Assembly: GCF_034314105.1 (NCBI RefSeq)
Contig: NZ_JAVIWJ010000001.1
Coordinates: forward strand, 3,770,501-3,834,500
Reading direction: 5' to 3'
DNA length: 64,000 bases
Origin: Pseudomonas sp. AB6
GTDB lineage: Bacteria > Pseudomonadota > Gammaproteobacteria > Pseudomonadales > Pseudomonadaceae
In this document: positions 28,036-36,072 of the stretch, in pieces
How positions within the stretch are numbered: the stretch's first letter is position 1
Layout: each line of letters starts with the position of its first letter
The notes under the pieces: model-generated
Seen by the model: the letters and a program-made list of their open reading frames with translations, nothing else
The model's database searches: none
Told to the model about the DNA's origin: nothing
Position numbers and translations under genes: made by a program

Positions 28036-29153
28036 ATGGACAGCACAAAGGTTCCGGCAGCAAAACGCGTTCCAAGGACAGAAGACGATCCGCGCTGGAG
28101 TGTCTTGATAAATCGACAGGCGGACGTTGGCGCGGACTTCGTGTATGGCGTATTGACGACAGGTGTTTATTGCAGGCCTCGCAGCCCGACCAAGCTCCCG
28201 CGGCCGGAAAACGTGGTTTTTTCGACACCGCACTCGAAGCTGAAGCAGCGGGTTTTCGTCCCTCCAAGCGTGGCGACAGCAGTCAGGAAACGATAGCGCT
28301 CAAACACGCGGCCACTGTTGCCGAAACCTGCAGGATGATAGACGCGTCCGATTTCGTCCCCAACCTGAGTGACATGGCCCAAAAGGTCGGGATGAGCACC
28401 TTTCACTTTCACCGCATCTTCAAAAAAATCACAGGGCTAACGCCAAAAGCCTACAGCGTCGCCTCGTTGCGCTCGCGGGTCAGGGACCAGCTCTCTCAGT
28501 CCGGGACGATCACCAGCGCACTATATGAGGCAGGCTACAATTCCAACAGCCGGTTCTATGAAGCCTCTCAGAAAATTCTCGGCATGAAACCCACTGAATA
28601 CCGGGCGGGCGGGGCCAACGTCGACATCAAGTTTGCACTAGGTGAGAGTTCGCTCGGGTCGATTCTAGTAGCACGAAGTGCGCGCGGTATCTGTGCGATT
28701 TTGCTGGGCGACGATCCGAATATTCTGGTTGAGAGTTTTCAGGACCAGTTTCCAAATGCCAATCTGATTGGCGGCGACGCAGAGTTCGAAGGACTGGTTG
28801 CTGAAGTCGTGGGCTTCGTAGAGTCGCCGGCCGTCGGCCTTGCATTGCCACTTGATATCCGAGGCACGGTTTTCCAAGAACGTGTGTGGCAGGCGTTGAG
28901 GGACATTCCTGCCGGGGCGACTGCCACGTATACCGACATCGCGGTTCGCATAGGCATGCCGAGCGCAGTGCGGGCGGTTGCGAACGCCTGTGGCGCCAAC
29001 AACCTCGCTGTGGCTATTCCATGCCATCGCGTTGTGCGCAGTGACGGAACATTGTCCGGATACCGATGGGGAGTCGAGCGCAAGCGCAAGTTACTTGAGC
29101 GGGAAAAAAGGGATTTGTCTGAAGAGCTGCCATTGGCCGCGGGGTTGATCTAG
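28036..29153 (+). pseudogene. ada: Ada regulator/O6-methylguanine-DNA methyltransferase, frameshifted in the N-domain
   Basis: Ada is readable across two frames. The first frame (from ATG 28036) holds the N-domain up to CRPRSPTKLPRPENVVF. A one-base deletion in the T-run at 28217-28222 moves the rest to the -1 frame, which continues with FDTALEAEAAGFRP, an AraC-type HTH, and an intact methyltransferase domain with the IPCHRVV active site. Three of the four zinc cysteines of the N-domain are replaced (Ser at 28183, Ser at 28263, Gly at 28272), each explainable by one base change from TGC; only the cysteine at 28171 remains. A C-terminal protein could still be made from a downstream start such as the TTG at 28170 (327 codons, to 29153). 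Slippage on the T-run or a sequence error are the alternatives. Confidence 0.8.
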
Positions 29154-29256
29154 TAAAAACCCGGACGTTAGCAGCCGGGTAACACTGCCAGACCGACCGG
29201 TAACGTCGCTCATGCCGTGCTCTGAAAATACCCGTGGGCAACGGAGTGTGAACGTA

Positions 29257-29511
29257 ATGCGCATGTGGAAACTCATCGGCCCCGATGGCATGTCCTGCCT
29301 AAGTATCGAGCCCGGTCAATTTGGAGGACATCGTAGGAACAAGATATTTGGCCGCCTGGACTGCCCCGCAGCGCTGCTAGCCCTGAGCAAAGGCGGTTAC
29401 ACGCGCAATAGGGTTTTTTTTGTTGATGAGGCAACCGCCAGGTCCGCAGGTTTCCGGCCCTGCTTCAGGTGCATGCCTGTCGAATATCGACGCTGGAAGT
29501 TGTCAAATTGA
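29257..29511 (+). CDS. Stand-alone Ada-type zinc-binding domain protein
   Basis: An 84-residue protein made of one Ada metal-binding domain: FGGHRRNKIFGRLDC, then RVFFVDEATARSAGFRPCFRCMP. The GFRPCxxC pair and the upstream cysteine are intact, unlike in the adjacent ada. In Ada this domain takes a methyl group from phosphotriesters and acts as the damage sensor; what the free domain does is unknown. The ATG at 29257 has GGAG 10 bases upstream; a second ATG follows two codons later. Confidence 0.8.
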   Translation: MRMWKLIGPDGMSCLSIEPGQFGGHRRNKIFGRLDCPAALLALSKGGYTRNRVFFVDEATARSAGFRPCFRCMPVEYRRWKLSN

Positions 29512-29821
29512 AGCGAGACACGCCGTGGAATCTTTCGTCGATTTACGACCGTTTTTGCGTGGGCATTTCAGCAAACTTTAGGGTTTTCAACATTGTCAGA
29601 AAGCCCTGAGAACAACCCAGTACAAAAAAATAATATAAAAGCAAGAAACGGAGTTTTCGCCGATGTGTTTCACAATATTTTGAACTCCCCGCCTGCTACT
29701 TCTGCTAGCGCTGTCGAGCGGACACCGTGTCAAAGCCGTACAAAAAGATGCACGAAGAAAGAAGCAAGTAATGAAATGCTTGGTTTTTAATCGACTGAAT
29801 CTATGGCTTGGGAGTAATGCA
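29512..29821. other. AT-rich leader of the N-nitroso-type operon
   Basis: A 310-bp gap with long A-runs (near 29624-29640) and no convincing gene. A 65-codon frame from a TTG at 29593 runs into the operon start but shows no recognisable domain. No regulator binding site or clear -35/-10 pair could be assigned by eye. The base composition is visibly lower in GC than the core genes on either side of the island. Confidence 0.5.
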
Positions 29822-31219
29822 ATGGAACATGCATTGGGAAAAAATGACTTTGACAGTCGCATAGCGTGCCTAGGGAAGTTTGACATTTACCGCGACGGAG
29901 AATCCTGGACCGAGAAAACCAGTGTCTGGAAACGCCCTCTTCGACCGCAGGCATTTCCTTACATAAACTTTGAAAGCGTCACACGAGAAACACTGCTTAA
30001 TTATTCATCTTTTACGATGAACCGCACGATGACGGCGCTTTATGAGCAGGACTTTCTTTATCTCCCGGACACCTCAGAACATATTGTCGCGGACCTGAAG
30101 ATTGCTTATAACCCAGCATTGAGAACTCTTGCAGCCGACCTGATTCCCGACCTCGAATTAAAAGTCTTTGGAATTTTGCAAAATGAAGTAAACGTCGGCG
30201 GTGAATGGAACAAGGAACTGTTTCAGCGTTATTTAGCTACAAAGCTGGAGCCTTCAACGGAAATCGTCAACGATTCCCTCAGTTTGATTCATCTCGCCAC
30301 TGACCAGCCACTGATGGTGCGCTTTCTGCTTATGCAACATGCGGTGGACTTTCTACCCGAATCGTCACACATGGCAAGGTTTGCAAAAGGCGATTATGGT
30401 GAAGCTCAATCAGCGATGTTTCGCGTACTTCTGGATGAGTTTGGCTATGGGAAACATGCAGCCAAACACAGCACGCTATTCAAGGAAACGCTAAAGTCTG
30501 TAGGGATGCTTGATAACTCACATGCGTATTGGAATTTTTATCTCAACTCATCACTTTTGAACAATAACTACTTCCACATGCTAACGCGAAGCCCCGAACG
30601 CTTTTTTGAATATGTCGGAGCGATCACCTATGCAGAAAACGCTTTCGGCCCGTACTGTGGGCGCGTCAAAACGTTAATACAGCACGTTTTCACTGAGGCC
30701 GATACGAGGTATTACACCGAACACGTTCATATCGATAGCTACCATGGCTCCATGACATTGAATGAAATTTTACTTCCCCTGGCAGACAGGTTTGGAGCTT
30801 CCATTTATCCCGACTTCGTTAAGGGTATAGAGATGGCCTGCATCCTCCAACACATCATGGAGGAGGATCTTTGCGCCCAAATCACTTGGATGAACAAACG
30901 CTCCGACTACCGCCAACTTGCCATGGACATCAAAGCCACTGTTCTGGCTAATATTGAAAATATACCGGTTGCCCATCTGAACGAGCCCAGAGGCGAACTT
31001 TCGGTTCCGCATGTACATGATGGGGACGAATTCTGCATCGTGGACGAAGGCCTACTTCGCTTTTGTCATGGCCCTGACTGCTTCAGCGATTTGGCTGCGG
31101 GCGAGTGCGTCGTGATCGCACGCAACCGGCTCCATGGGGCCTTGGTGCTTTCCGAGAATTGCAAGTACAGAATCCTTTCCATTGGGGACTATCGTCAGTA
31201 TGCAACTTATAGCCTTTGA
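29822..31219 (+). CDS. SznF/StzF-like N-oxygenase/N-nitrosating enzyme: HDO diiron domain fused to a cupin
   Basis: A 465-residue protein with an N-terminal helical part, a heme-oxygenase-like diiron domain (about 140-330) and a C-terminal cupin (about 385-465). Candidate diiron ligands are Glu180, Glu206, His216, Glu272, His301, Asp305 and His308; cupin iron ligands are His397, His399 and His438. As I recall SznF (Glu189, Glu215, His225, Glu281, His311, Asp315, His318, His407, His409, His448), every ligand is matched at a constant offset of nine or ten. SznF N-hydroxylates N-methyl-arginine and rearranges it to an N-nitrosourea. The ATG at 29822 is preferred (GGAG seven bases ahead) over the ATG at 29771. 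The 3' end overlaps the Rieske gene by 20 bases. Confidence 0.9.
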   Translation: MEHALGKNDFDSRIACLGKFDIYRDGESWTEKTSVWKRPLRPQAFPYINFESVTRETLLNYSSFTMNRTMTALYEQDFLYLPDTSEHIVADLKIAYNPALRTLAADLIPDLELKVFGILQNEVNVGGEWNKELFQRYLATKLEPSTEIVNDSLSLIHLATDQPLMVRFLLMQHAVDFLPESSHMARFAKGDYGEAQSAMFRVLLDEFGYGKHAAKHSTLFKETLKSVGMLDNSHAYWNFYLNSSLLNNNYFHMLTRSPERFFEYVGAITYAENAFGPYCGRVKTLIQHVFTEADTRYYTEHVHIDSYHGSMTLNEILLPLADRFGASIYPDFVKGIEMACILQHIMEEDLCAQITWMNKRSDYRQLAMDIKATVLANIENIPVAHLNEPRGELSVPHVHDGDEFCIVDEGLLRFCHGPDCFSDLAAGECVVIARNRLHGALVLSENCKYRILSIGDYRQYATYSL

Positions 31220-31496
31220 TCGTTCGAACAGCGTGACGGTTATCAAGACAGCCCTAAAATACATACAGATGCTACGTGGCGAGGAAGGTGAAATAAAGTT
31301 TAAGGATATGACATGCCAACACCGAGGTGGTCCCTTGACGCATGGTCTTGAGGATGACAATTGGGTTACATGTCCATGGCATGGCAGAAAAACAAGAAAG
31401 TGCCACATTCGTTATCTGGATATTCCATACGTTGAAAACAGAAAAACTGTGTGGGTTGGGCTTCAGGATTTCGAACGTCTCATTAAGAACGTCTGA
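31200..31496 (+). CDS. Rieske [2Fe-2S] protein
   Basis: A 98-residue protein with the Rieske ligand set Cys39-x-His41 (TCQHRGG) and Cys58-x2-His61 (TCPWHG). It has no catalytic oxygenase domain, so it is a small electron carrier. Placed between the diiron oxygenase and the methyltransferase genes, it probably passes electrons to the diiron site. The start overlaps the end of the oxygenase gene. The sequence after residue 62 is short for the family. Confidence 0.82.
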   Translation: MQLIAFDRSNSVTVIKTALKYIQMLRGEEGEIKFKDMTCQHRGGPLTHGLEDDNWVTCPWHGRKTRKCHIRYLDIPYVENRKTVWVGLQDFERLIKNV

Positions 31497-31500
31497 TCAA

Positions 31501-31519
31501 TAACTACCTTTAGTAGTTA
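31501..31519 (+). repeat. Intercistronic hairpin between the Rieske and methyltransferase genes
   Basis: The seven-base-pair stem taactac / gtagtta with a five-base loop starts five bases after the Rieske stop. There is no T-run. It may set relative expression or mRNA stability within the operon. Confidence 0.45.
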
Positions 31520-31544
31520 CGCCTAATTTTCTCGGAGATGTAAC

Positions 31545-32513
31545 ATGTTGAGTGAAAATAGTGAACCCGTTTTTAGCTCTAACACCGTTGACATGACCGA
31601 TCATTCTGCCGACAGCATTCCTCGGTGGCACTTTGCAATGCTGAACGATCAGCAACGTAATCAAGCATTTTTTGATGCCATTGAAGCTACTGATTTTTCC
31701 GGAAAAAACGTTTTAGACATTGGCACTGGCTCCGGGCTGTTAGCCATGCTGATTGCTCAGAAGGGTGCAAAACATGTTTATACCTGCGAATGCAATATGC
31801 GGGTAGCTGTCAAGGCCCGGGAAATCATTCGAGTCAATGGGCTTGAACATAACATTACCGTAATTAATAAACTTTCCACCGACCTCGTTTCCGGAATTGA
31901 TATCCCTCTGGACATGGATGTTATGATTTCAGAAACAGTCGATTGTGGTTTTTTCGGAGAGGGATTCGGCTACGCGCTACTTCATGCACAGCGTGAGTTA
32001 CTAAAGCCTCATGCTGAAGTGATCCCTGCAGCCGTAAAACTTCATGCCTGTTTGTTATCCAGCCAGGATGTAGCCAACCTGAACTATGTCTATGATGATA
32101 TTTTTGGCCTGGATGTCAGTGCGTTTAACAATTTCAGAACGGCGGGGTATTTTCCGGTTCGCCTACAAACTTGGCCGCATCGGTTAGTGAGTAACACCGC
32201 GGAGTTTTATAGCGCTCAATTTGGAACCAGTTTTTCCTTTGATGAATCCTCGCAGGTGACTTTTACGGCTGATGCTAATGCACTGGCTCATGGGATTGTT
32301 TTTTGGTTCGACCTTTATCTTAAGGAGGATAACTGCCTGTCCAATGATCCTCACAACAATCGCTCTCACTGGATGCAGGCCGTCCAGTTGTTCGATTACC
32401 CAATCTATGTCAGAAAAGGACATGACTACCAAGTACCTTTATCCATCAGCTGTGGCGGGGTCCAGTTCGGGAAAAATCTGTCACCGAGCCTACTTGAAAG
32501 TATCGCCAGTTGA
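31545..32513 (+). CDS. PRMT-type N-methyltransferase, probable arginine N-omega-methyltransferase (SznE-like role)
   Basis: A 322-residue SAM-dependent methyltransferase of the protein arginine methyltransferase fold. Motif I is VLDIGTGSGLLA at 56-67 and the post-I acidic pair is CE at 81-82. The double-E loop has Glu130 and Glu139 with the spacing of nine seen in PRMTs (SETVDCGFFGEG), and SHW at 274-276 matches the THW loop. In streptozotocin synthesis a PRMT-like enzyme (SznE) makes N-omega-methyl-L-arginine, the substrate of SznF. The adjacent SznF-like gene suggests the same role. RBS GGAG lies seven bases before the ATG. Confidence 0.85.
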   Translation: MLSENSEPVFSSNTVDMTDHSADSIPRWHFAMLNDQQRNQAFFDAIEATDFSGKNVLDIGTGSGLLAMLIAQKGAKHVYTCECNMRVAVKAREIIRVNGLEHNITVINKLSTDLVSGIDIPLDMDVMISETVDCGFFGEGFGYALLHAQRELLKPHAEVIPAAVKLHACLLSSQDVANLNYVYDDIFGLDVSAFNNFRTAGYFPVRLQTWPHRLVSNTAEFYSAQFGTSFSFDESSQVTFTADANALAHGIVFWFDLYLKEDNCLSNDPHNNRSHWMQAVQLFDYPIYVRKGHDYQVPLSISCGGVQFGKNLSPSLLESIAS

Positions 32514-32521
32514 TATTTTCG

Positions 32522-32543
32522 GCCGCCCCGAATACGGGGCGGC
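32522..32543 (+). repeat. Strong GC hairpin between the methyltransferase and MFS genes
   Basis: A perfect nine-base-pair stem gccgccccg / cggggcggc with an aata loop starts eight bases after the methyltransferase stop. No T-run follows, so read-through into the transporter is expected. It may protect the upstream mRNA or act as a partial attenuator. Confidence 0.6.
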
Positions 32544-32570
32544 TAACTTTAATACATCAGGAGATGCAGG

Positions 32571-33857
32571 ATGGACACTGATAAAACAGACCCAGTGCGG
32601 CGCACCGCACATAAAAATTTCAACTTGCTATGGTCTGGTCAATCTCTGAGCCTGTTTGGTAATCAGTTTCTAGTTATTGGGCTACCACTTCTCGCGGTGC
32701 AAACAGTAGGGGCTTCAGCCGCCCAAGCGGTTTTGCTGCCCTTTGTAATGTTTATTCCCTTCCTGCTTTTCGGACTTCCGGTAGGGGCGTTGGTCGACAG
32801 ACTGCCGAAACGAAAAACCATGGTCTTGGCGGACCTGATTCAGATGGTCGTGTATTCAGGCATTGCATTACTGTCGATTAAAGGCCTGATGACGTTCCCC
32901 GCACTGATGGCGTTGGTGTTTGTTGCAGGGACCGCAACCGTTTTTTTCCAAGTGGCCTATAACTCATTCCTGCCGCAAATATATTCAGGGGCGTCTGAGC
33001 TTCAAAAGGGAAACGCCAAGCTGTTCTTTTCCGAATCGGTTGCGCGCACATTGGGACCTGTAGCAGCGGGCCCTTTGATTGCTGTATTTGCCCCGCCGAT
33101 TGCGATTCTCCTTAATGGCGGTTCTTTCCTGGTGTCTGCGCTCACGTTAGGGGCCATTCGAAATGTCGACGCCGCGCTGGATTTAACGAAGCCGTTGCCT
33201 TTAAGCACATCCATCGTGGCGGACATAAAGGCCGGCCTGAAATTTGTATTTTCACACCCCAAACTGGAACCCGTGTTTTTATGCGGGGCGGTTTACGTTC
33301 TGTTTCTCACCTTCATTGAAACCAGTCTGGTTCTTTATTGTAAGGACGTTCTTTTGCTCTCCCCCAGCGCCATCGGCCTGGTGATAGGCGCGGCAGCCGC
33401 AGGATTTCCTGTCGCCAACCTCATCTCATCTAGATTAATGAATCACTTCGGTATTTCCCGCACGCTGGTCATTGCCGCAGCGACTTCTGTTTCCGGGCTG
33501 TTTCTAATTGCCGTTTTCGGCGCCTCGGGTTCGATTGCAGGCCTCATAGCCGCCAGTGTGCTTCATGGTTTGGGCGAAGGTGTGTTTGGTCCAACCTCGC
33601 TGACGTTGAGGCAGACAGCCACTCCGTTAGCTCTGTTGGGAAGAGTGAACTCAGTGCAACGTTTCATGATCTGGGGAGCCATTCCTTTAGGCAGTGTATT
33701 GACCTCGCTAGTCATTAAATACATTGGACTTGAATGGACCCTGTGGTTCGGCGGAATAGGCACCGTACTGTGCCTGCTGCCACTCATCCGGCGTGGCATT
33801 CTCGCCGATATGCGCGAGCCTAATACAACGCTACGTCCTGGTACTACTAACAGCTGA
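32571..33857 (+). CDS. MFS transporter, probable exporter of the operon product
   Basis: A 428-residue protein with about twelve hydrophobic segments. The loop after TM2 (GALVDRLPKRKTM) carries the MFS motif A pattern. It is of the enterobactin-exporter/macrolide-efflux-like group. Inside a biosynthetic operon an export and self-protection role is likely. The ATG at 32571 has AGGAG and CAGG upstream. Confidence 0.82.
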   Translation: MDTDKTDPVRRTAHKNFNLLWSGQSLSLFGNQFLVIGLPLLAVQTVGASAAQAVLLPFVMFIPFLLFGLPVGALVDRLPKRKTMVLADLIQMVVYSGIALLSIKGLMTFPALMALVFVAGTATVFFQVAYNSFLPQIYSGASELQKGNAKLFFSESVARTLGPVAAGPLIAVFAPPIAILLNGGSFLVSALTLGAIRNVDAALDLTKPLPLSTSIVADIKAGLKFVFSHPKLEPVFLCGAVYVLFLTFIETSLVLYCKDVLLLSPSAIGLVIGAAAAGFPVANLISSRLMNHFGISRTLVIAAATSVSGLFLIAVFGASGSIAGLIAASVLHGLGEGVFGPTSLTLRQTATPLALLGRVNSVQRFMIWGAIPLGSVLTSLVIKYIGLEWTLWFGGIGTVLCLLPLIRRGILADMREPNTTLRPGTTNS

Positions 33858-33871
33858 CGGAAGAATTGCTA

Positions 33872-34801
33872 ATGACCTACGCTCCCGGTATTGAAGAGTT
33901 TGTAAATCGTTGTAACGCAGTAATGCCACCCGACTCCTACACCTATCCTCTAGATGAACAACGACGCCTATATCAAAGCCTTATTGTGGAGTTTCCCTAT
34001 GAAGTTCCTGTTGATGTGCACTGGAGCCAGCAGGATGTGACACATAACGGCACCAGCATTCGATTTAGGCTTTACGAACCTTTGCAGCCGAGCGAAGGAC
34101 TGGTCCTTTACATCCGAGGAGGTGGCTTTGTCTTGGGCTCTCTGGACACCCATCATTGCGTTGCAGCCGAGATCGCATCCAAAGCCCAGGTGAAGGTTAT
34201 GGCCGTAGATTTCAGACTGGCACCGGAACACCCATTTCCCGGCGCGCTGGAAGACTGCTATGACGCACTGGTGTACGCATGCGAAAACGCTGAAGCCATT
34301 GGAATAGATGCTCGAAAAATAGTCATCGCAGGTGACAGTTCGGGAGCCAATATGGCGGTGGTGGTCGCCATGATGTGCCGTGATCGCAATGGTCCCAAGC
34401 TTGCTGGACAGGCGCTGATCAGCCCTGTTCTAGATTTCACCCGATGGATAAACGGCGGCGATGACGCCCCCTTGCTTACCGGCGCAGAGATGGAGTTTTA
34501 CACGGCCTGTTACTCTCCGGACCCCGAAACCGCTTCACATCCTTATGTGTCTCCATTGATCGCTGGCGATTTTGGCGGGTTGCCCAAGGCCTATATCATG
34601 GGCGCCGAAATGGACTCACTCGCCATCGACGCCGAGCAATACGCAAGACAGTTGCAGACCCAGGGTACTGAGGTTGAGTTGGTCATTGAACCTGGCATGG
34701 TGCACGCCGCTATTCGCGCACGGTCCCTAAGCCCCACGGTGCAGGATGCATGGAATCGCTACTGCCTGAAGATCAGCGAATTGTTGAGGACCGCATCATG
34801 A
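33872..34801 (+). CDS. Alpha/beta hydrolase of the HSL/acetyl-esterase family, altered oxyanion motif
   Basis: A 309-residue hydrolase with the triad Ser157 (GDSSGAN), Asp248 (GAEMDS) and His278 (PGMVHAA). The HGGG oxyanion motif of the family is RGGG here (Arg82), although the backbone glycines that form the hole remain. It may be an esterase or transferase for a pathway intermediate; the substrate is unknown. It overlaps the ATP-grasp gene by four bases. The ATG at 33872 is preferred to a TTG two codons earlier. Confidence 0.82.
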   Translation: MTYAPGIEEFVNRCNAVMPPDSYTYPLDEQRRLYQSLIVEFPYEVPVDVHWSQQDVTHNGTSIRFRLYEPLQPSEGLVLYIRGGGFVLGSLDTHHCVAAEIASKAQVKVMAVDFRLAPEHPFPGALEDCYDALVYACENAEAIGIDARKIVIAGDSSGANMAVVVAMMCRDRNGPKLAGQALISPVLDFTRWINGGDDAPLLTGAEMEFYTACYSPDPETASHPYVSPLIAGDFGGLPKAYIMGAEMDSLAIDAEQYARQLQTQGTEVELVIEPGMVHAAIRARSLSPTVQDAWNRYCLKISELLRTAS

Positions 34802-36072
34802 CCACGGCCACTGAGCGTTACGCCGTAATCGTGGACCCTTATTCTTCCGGTAGCTTATTCGCCAACGAATTTGCGCAGCTGGGCTGTAAGGTCATTGCGG
34901 TGCTCTCCTCTGTCGAACCGCCGGATGTCTATGCCGCCTCCTACAGACCTGCGGATTTTGCCTTTGTGCGTGTTGCGTGCGCGGCGGATCTAGCGCCACT
35001 CATCAATGAATTGCGTCATTACAAACCGTTCTGCGTGTTGACTGGCTGCGAGTCTGGTGTGGAGCTGGCCGAACAGCTTGCTCCGCTGCTCGTCCCCGAG
35101 TTTTCGAATGCGGTTGAACTAGCCCCAGCCAGACGTGACAAGGGCTTGATGGCCCAGGCAGCGATCAATGCCGGCGTTACGATGATGAAGCAGATCTGCA
35201 CGGATGATTTTTCCCACGTGAAAAATTGGGTGTTCGAAAGCGGACTTGCGGGCAAGAGTCTGGTCGTCAAACCACCCAAGAGTGCCAGCACTGACGGTGT
35301 CAGCAAGATCTATGCAGGCGTGGGTCTGGAGAACGCGTTTTTCGGGCTCCTCGACAAGCCCAATCGGCTGGGAATTATAAATGACCGCGTGTTGGTCCAA
35401 GAGTATTTATCCGGCACCGAGTACGTTGTCGATACGTTCAGTCACGCTGGCATTCATACCGTTTGCAGCGTATGTAAATATACGAAGCTGGAAAGTACTC
35501 ATGGAATGGCCATCTACGATCGAATGGATTGGGTCAGTGCTGATCAGGCCGTTATCGAACCCCTCGCGGCGTACGCCGAGCAGGTGCTGAACGCGTTGGG
35601 TATGTTCTGGGGAAACGCTCATATTGAAATTATGCTGACAAGCGACGGCCCCAGGCTGATAGAACTCGGGGCACGACCTCACGGGGGTGGGCACCCAAGA
35701 CTTTGCTTTATGGCTACAGGAGACAGTCAGGTTCACCGCTCCGTGAAATTTTTTGCCGGGGGCGTGGTTCCGTCAACGCGCTATAACCTCCTTAAGCATA
35801 TGACCGTGGTCTTTTTCAGGGCTCTCACGCCGTCAGTGGCCAGAAACGTGAGTCGGTTGCATGCCCTTGCAGCACTCTCAAGTTATGTCGACGCAAGCAT
35901 ACAAATCAAAGAGCACCAGACAGTGCCTGCCACTCAGGATTTATTCGCGACGCTGGCTTTAGGATTTGTAGTGTTGGCACACCCTGATCCACTTCAACTG
36001 GAGCGAGATATCGTGGCCGTTCGACAGGCGGAAAGTTCGGTGTTTCAGGAATGCGCACAGGGGGTTGCATGA
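34798..36072 (+). CDS. ATP-grasp ligase
   Basis: A 424-residue ATP-grasp enzyme. A Rossmann-like N-terminal domain (VIVDPYSSGSLFANEF) is followed by the ATP-binding lysine region SLVVKPPKSASTDGVSK, the LVQEYLSGTEYVVD strand, and the metal-binding IEIMLTSDGPRLIELGARPHGGG. Such ligases join a carboxylate to an amine through an acyl phosphate. It may couple the modified arginine or its derivative to another amino acid. It overlaps both neighbours by four bases. Confidence 0.85.
   Translation: MTTATERYAVIVDPYSSGSLFANEFAQLGCKVIAVLSSVEPPDVYAASYRPADFAFVRVACAADLAPLINELRHYKPFCVLTGCESGVELAEQLAPLLVPEFSNAVELAPARRDKGLMAQAAINAGVTMMKQICTDDFSHVKNWVFESGLAGKSLVVKPPKSASTDGVSKIYAGVGLENAFFGLLDKPNRLGIINDRVLVQEYLSGTEYVVDTFSHAGIHTVCSVCKYTKLESTHGMAIYDRMDWVSADQAVIEPLAAYAEQVLNALGMFWGNAHIEIMLTSDGPRLIELGARPHGGGHPRLCFMATGDSQVHRSVKFFAGGVVPSTRYNLLKHMTVVFFRALTPSVARNVSRLHALAALSSYVDASIQIKEHQTVPATQDLFATLALGFVVLAHPDPLQLERDIVAVRQAESSVFQECAQGVA

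Noticed and set aside
27907..28296. A separate 129-codon gene overlapping the end of alkA
   Set aside because: It is the first frame of ada read upstream of its real ATG at 28036 and ended by the frameshift.
29159..29180. Hairpin acccgg/ccgggt after ada as a terminator
   Set aside because: The six-base stem has no T-run; the following Ada-zinc gene may be read through.
29593..29790. A 65-codon frame from a TTG upstream of the operon
   Set aside because: No clear RBS, no domain, and it overlaps the leader; kept only as a possible leader peptide.
29822..31219. Reading the first operon gene as a heme oxygenase or a simple DUF3865 protein
   Set aside because: The diiron ligand set and the C-terminal cupin with HVH and a later His fit SznF far better, and no heme-binding context is present.
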